From Helicobacteraceae bacterium (GTDB taxonomy: Bacteria; Campylobacterota; Campylobacteria; Campylobacterales; SZUA-545), in assembly GCA_031276985.1 (NCBI GenBank), contig JAISMA010000019.1, positions 1 through 6,841 of the forward strand: DNA of 6,841 nt, read 5' to 3'. How positions within the stretch are numbered: position 1 is the stretch's first letter; every line of letters starts with the position of its first letter. The translations under genes and the position numbers were made by a program. Shown piece by piece: positions 5,425-6,841 of the stretch. Under the pieces are notes generated by a model, which had not been told where the DNA came from, did no database searches, and worked only from the letters and a program-made list of their open reading frames with translations.

Positions 5425-6716
5425 GTCGCGCCCTCTTTCGCGCCGCTAAAGCCTTCAAGCAAGCAGGAGATGAAATAATCCGCGCTTGCGGCGAGAAGAT
5501 CGTCGGGCACTTCTTGACCGATTGAAAGATACGAAATCGGTTTTTTGCACTCGTAAATGAAGCTGAAAAACGCGCCGAGCGAAGTGGTTTCGTCAAGTTT
5601 TGTGGCGATGATCGTGTCGATTCCAAGCGGGCTGTAGTTTCTATAAATATCGCGCAGATCTTCTAGCTTACTCGCGGAGGAAAGCACGAGCGAAATATCT
5701 ATGCCCGCCTGTTTATCCGCATCTAAAAACTGCCGAATACGCGCGATCTTTTCGCGATCTCGCTGACTCGATCCCGCCGTGTCGATCAAAATAATATCGC
5801 AGTGTCTCAAAGACGAAAGCGCCGCGCCAAAGTCGATCGGATCGCGCACGGTTTCAATGCCGAGCCTCATCATTTTGGCATAATAACTTAGCTGCTCCAC
5901 CGCGCCGATTCGGTAAGTGTCCACCGTCATAATGCCAACTTTGTATTTTTCGGGCAGTTGATACGCGTAACGCGCCGCGAGTTTGGCTAGGCTGGTGGTT
6001 TTGCCAACGCCCGTTGGACCCACTAGCATCATCACCTTTTTATTGGTTCGGTTCAGCCTGCTTTCAACCCGCGTCGGAATCATTTTGCGAAGTAGCACTT
6101 TGAAATATCGGCGCACCGTTTCGCTGCTTTGGCGCATGGATAGCGGCATATTCTCAAGCGTCAAGCGCATGATAGCGTCAAGATGTTCCGCGCTCATGCC
6201 GCTTTGACGGCTTACGCGGTAAATCTCCGCAAATTCGGGCGGAATCGCAAGGCTTTTTGGATCAATCGCCCTCTCCCACAGCGAGTTTTGTATCAGCTTG
6301 ACGCGATCGACGAGTTTGGCTATCTCTTTGTTCATCTTGTCCAGATCGTCTGCTTGATCTTTGATTGGAGAAACGGTTTTACGCGCAATCGTTTTTGGCG
6401 GCGCGATCGGCGGCGCGGCGGGCGGTCTTGGCGCTTTGACGTCGCCGTTTAGCCCCGCCTTTCTCATAATGTTCTCGATCTCTTTTGCCGTGTCCGATAT
6501 GCTTACGCGAACGTCGTCGTCTTTGTTTGACCCCTCTTTTTTCGTAACGGCTACGTTGTCCTCGATTCCCACTACGATCTCGTAGATCGCGCTCTGACCC
6601 AGAGTTTTTTTGCGAATTTCCTTATTGCTCACGACAAGCGCATCGCCGCCCCAATCGGCTTCAATCTGCTTGAGGGCTTCGGAGGGCGTTGCGCCCGTAT
6701 AGGTAAAGAGCTTCAT
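5421..6716 (-). CDS. flhF: Flagellar biosynthesis GTPase FlhF
   Basis: A 431-residue SRP-family GTPase that in polar flagellates sets where the flagellum is built and, in Campylobacter, is needed for normal flagellar gene expression. Residues 1-60 form the N-terminal B domain (MKLFTYTGATP start). Residues about 65-125 are a low-complexity linker with a proline/alanine stretch at 97-107. The N domain follows at about 130-220, then the G domain: P-loop GPTGVGKT at 233-240, DTYRIGAVEQL at 266-276, DTAG at 312-315 and TKLD at 372-375. The ATG at 6716 was chosen because AAGGA lies five bases upstream and the folK stop overlaps it. An in-frame ATG at 6770 would add 18 residues but has no ribosome site and lies inside folK. 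The protein is somewhat shorter than the C. jejuni homologue as I remember it, mostly in the linker. The stop overlaps flhG by four bases. Confidence 0.96.
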   Translation of the reverse strand: MKLFTYTGATPSEALKQIEADWGGDALVVSNKEIRKKTLGQSAIYEIVVGIEDNVAVTKKEGSNKDDDVRVSISDTAKEIENIMRKAGLNGDVKAPRPPAAPPIAPPKTIARKTVSPIKDQADDLDKMNKEIAKLVDRVKLIQNSLWERAIDPKSLAIPPEFAEIYRVSRQSGMSAEHLDAIMRLTLENMPLSMRQSSETVRRYFKVLLRKMIPTRVESRLNRTNKKVMMLVGPTGVGKTTSLAKLAARYAYQLPEKYKVGIMTVDTYRIGAVEQLSYYAKMMRLGIETVRDPIDFGAALSSLRHCDIILIDTAGSSQRDREKIARIRQFLDADKQAGIDISLVLSSASKLEDLRDIYRNYSPLGIDTIIATKLDETTSLGAFFSFIYECKKPISYLSIGQEVPDDLLAASADYFISCLLEGFSGAKEGAT

Positions 6717-6841
6717 ATAGTTCCTTGCAAATACAGCATCGGCAATACCGCGCTCGCTCGCTCGCGCCATTTCGGGTGCGGTAATAATAGTTTAGGATTA
6801 TAGCTTCGTTTGGTTTCAAAAAAAATCATATCCAGATCAAG
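6713..6841 (-). CDS. folK: FolK (HPPK) C-terminal end, 5' part outside window
   Basis: Reading inward from the right edge on the minus strand, an open frame of 42 codons ends in TGA at 6715-6713. It begins with Leu-Asp-Leu-Asp, which fits the two magnesium-binding aspartates of 6-hydroxymethyl-7,8-dihydropterin pyrophosphokinase. About 20 residues on comes LPHPKWRER, matching the conserved PHPxxxxR segment of the family, and then a short hydrophobic end. The enzyme transfers pyrophosphate from ATP to hydroxymethyl-dihydropterin in cytoplasmic folate synthesis. The stop overlaps the flhF start by four bases (ATGA), and folK next to flhF is the arrangement I recall in Campylobacter and Helicobacter. 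The N-terminal part, including the pterin-binding region, lies beyond the window. I am confident because motif, frame, stop and neighbour agree. Confidence 0.9.
   Translation of the reverse strand, partial: LDLDMIFFETKRSYNPKLLLPHPKWRERASAVLPMLYLQGTI
6722..6726 (-). promoter_or_regulatory. Ribosome binding site of flhF
   Basis: AAGGA on the minus strand, five bases before ATG 6716. It lies inside the last codons of folK and decides the flhF start in favour of the shorter form. Confidence 0.8.

Larger units (their letters stand above)
1579..6841 (-). other. folK-flhF-flhG-orf-fliA-fliM-fliY flagellar gene cluster
   Basis: Six complete genes and one partial gene lie head to tail. Junctions are ATGA overlap (folK/flhF), ATGA overlap (flhF/flhG), 11 bases or TTGA overlap (flhG/membrane protein, depending on start), ATGA overlap (membrane protein/fliA), zero spacing (fliA/fliM) and TAATG overlap (fliM/fliY). 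This implies one transcript with translational coupling. No promoter of the cluster is visible, so it should start at or above folK. The order is the one known from Campylobacter and Helicobacter. Confidence 0.9.

Noticed and set aside
6751..6766. Short tandem GAGC tract, possible phase-variation repeat
   Set aside because: Only about three and a half units and it is part of the FolK coding sequence (Glu-Arg-Ala-Ser).
6717..6770. 18-residue N-terminal extension of FlhF from ATG 6770
   Set aside because: No ribosome site; the bases encode the end of FolK in another frame, and the family N-terminus begins at 6716.
6797..6802. Perfect TATAAT on the minus strand upstream of flhF
   Set aside because: It lies inside folK as Tyr-Asn codons, with no -35 element beyond a T run; an internal promoter cannot be excluded but is not needed.

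Overview
The window looks like chromosome from a member of the Campylobacterota (Epsilonproteobacteria), most likely Campylobacterales. The evidence is gene order. Reading the minus strand from right to left it carries folK (3' end only), flhF, flhG, a small two-helix membrane protein gene, fliA, fliM and fliY. From memory this is the order in Campylobacter jejuni (Cj0065c to Cj0059c) and Helicobacter pylori (HP1036 to HP1030). Base composition is close to half G+C by eye, high for the phylum, and the hexamer CGATCG is strikingly frequent. I cannot name a genus.

Right part (1579-6841): a compact flagellar cluster with almost no spacer DNA. folK/flhF, flhG/small gene, small gene/fliA and flhF/flhG are joined by 4-base overlaps or lie very close, fliA and fliM abut, and fliM/fliY overlap by one base. 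FlhF (SRP-type GTPase) and FlhG (MinD-type ATPase) set the place and number of flagella. FliA is sigma-28 for late flagellar genes. FliM and FliY are C-ring (switch) proteins that receive the chemotaxis signal. The small membrane protein between flhG and fliA has no known function that I can assign. It contains an exact 18-base direct repeat and a terminator-like hairpin just upstream of fliA.

Left part (1-1578), same strand: 33 bases after fliY comes a membrane-anchored metallo-beta-lactamase-fold hydrolase of the NAPE-PLD-like type, with all its metal ligands visible. After a 106-base gap lies a 56-residue cysteine-rich protein gene (189-359) with a strong ribosome binding site. It is too short for usual ORF cut-offs and is the least described item here. 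Beyond it, positions 1-177 are ambiguous: a truncated hydrophobic reading frame on the minus strand is the best candidate, but the opposite strand is also partly open.

All supported genes point the same way, so the cluster could be read as one long transcript, with the hydrolase and the cysteine-rich gene as possible downstream riders. No tRNA, rRNA, CRISPR array, insertion sequence or prophage sign was seen.
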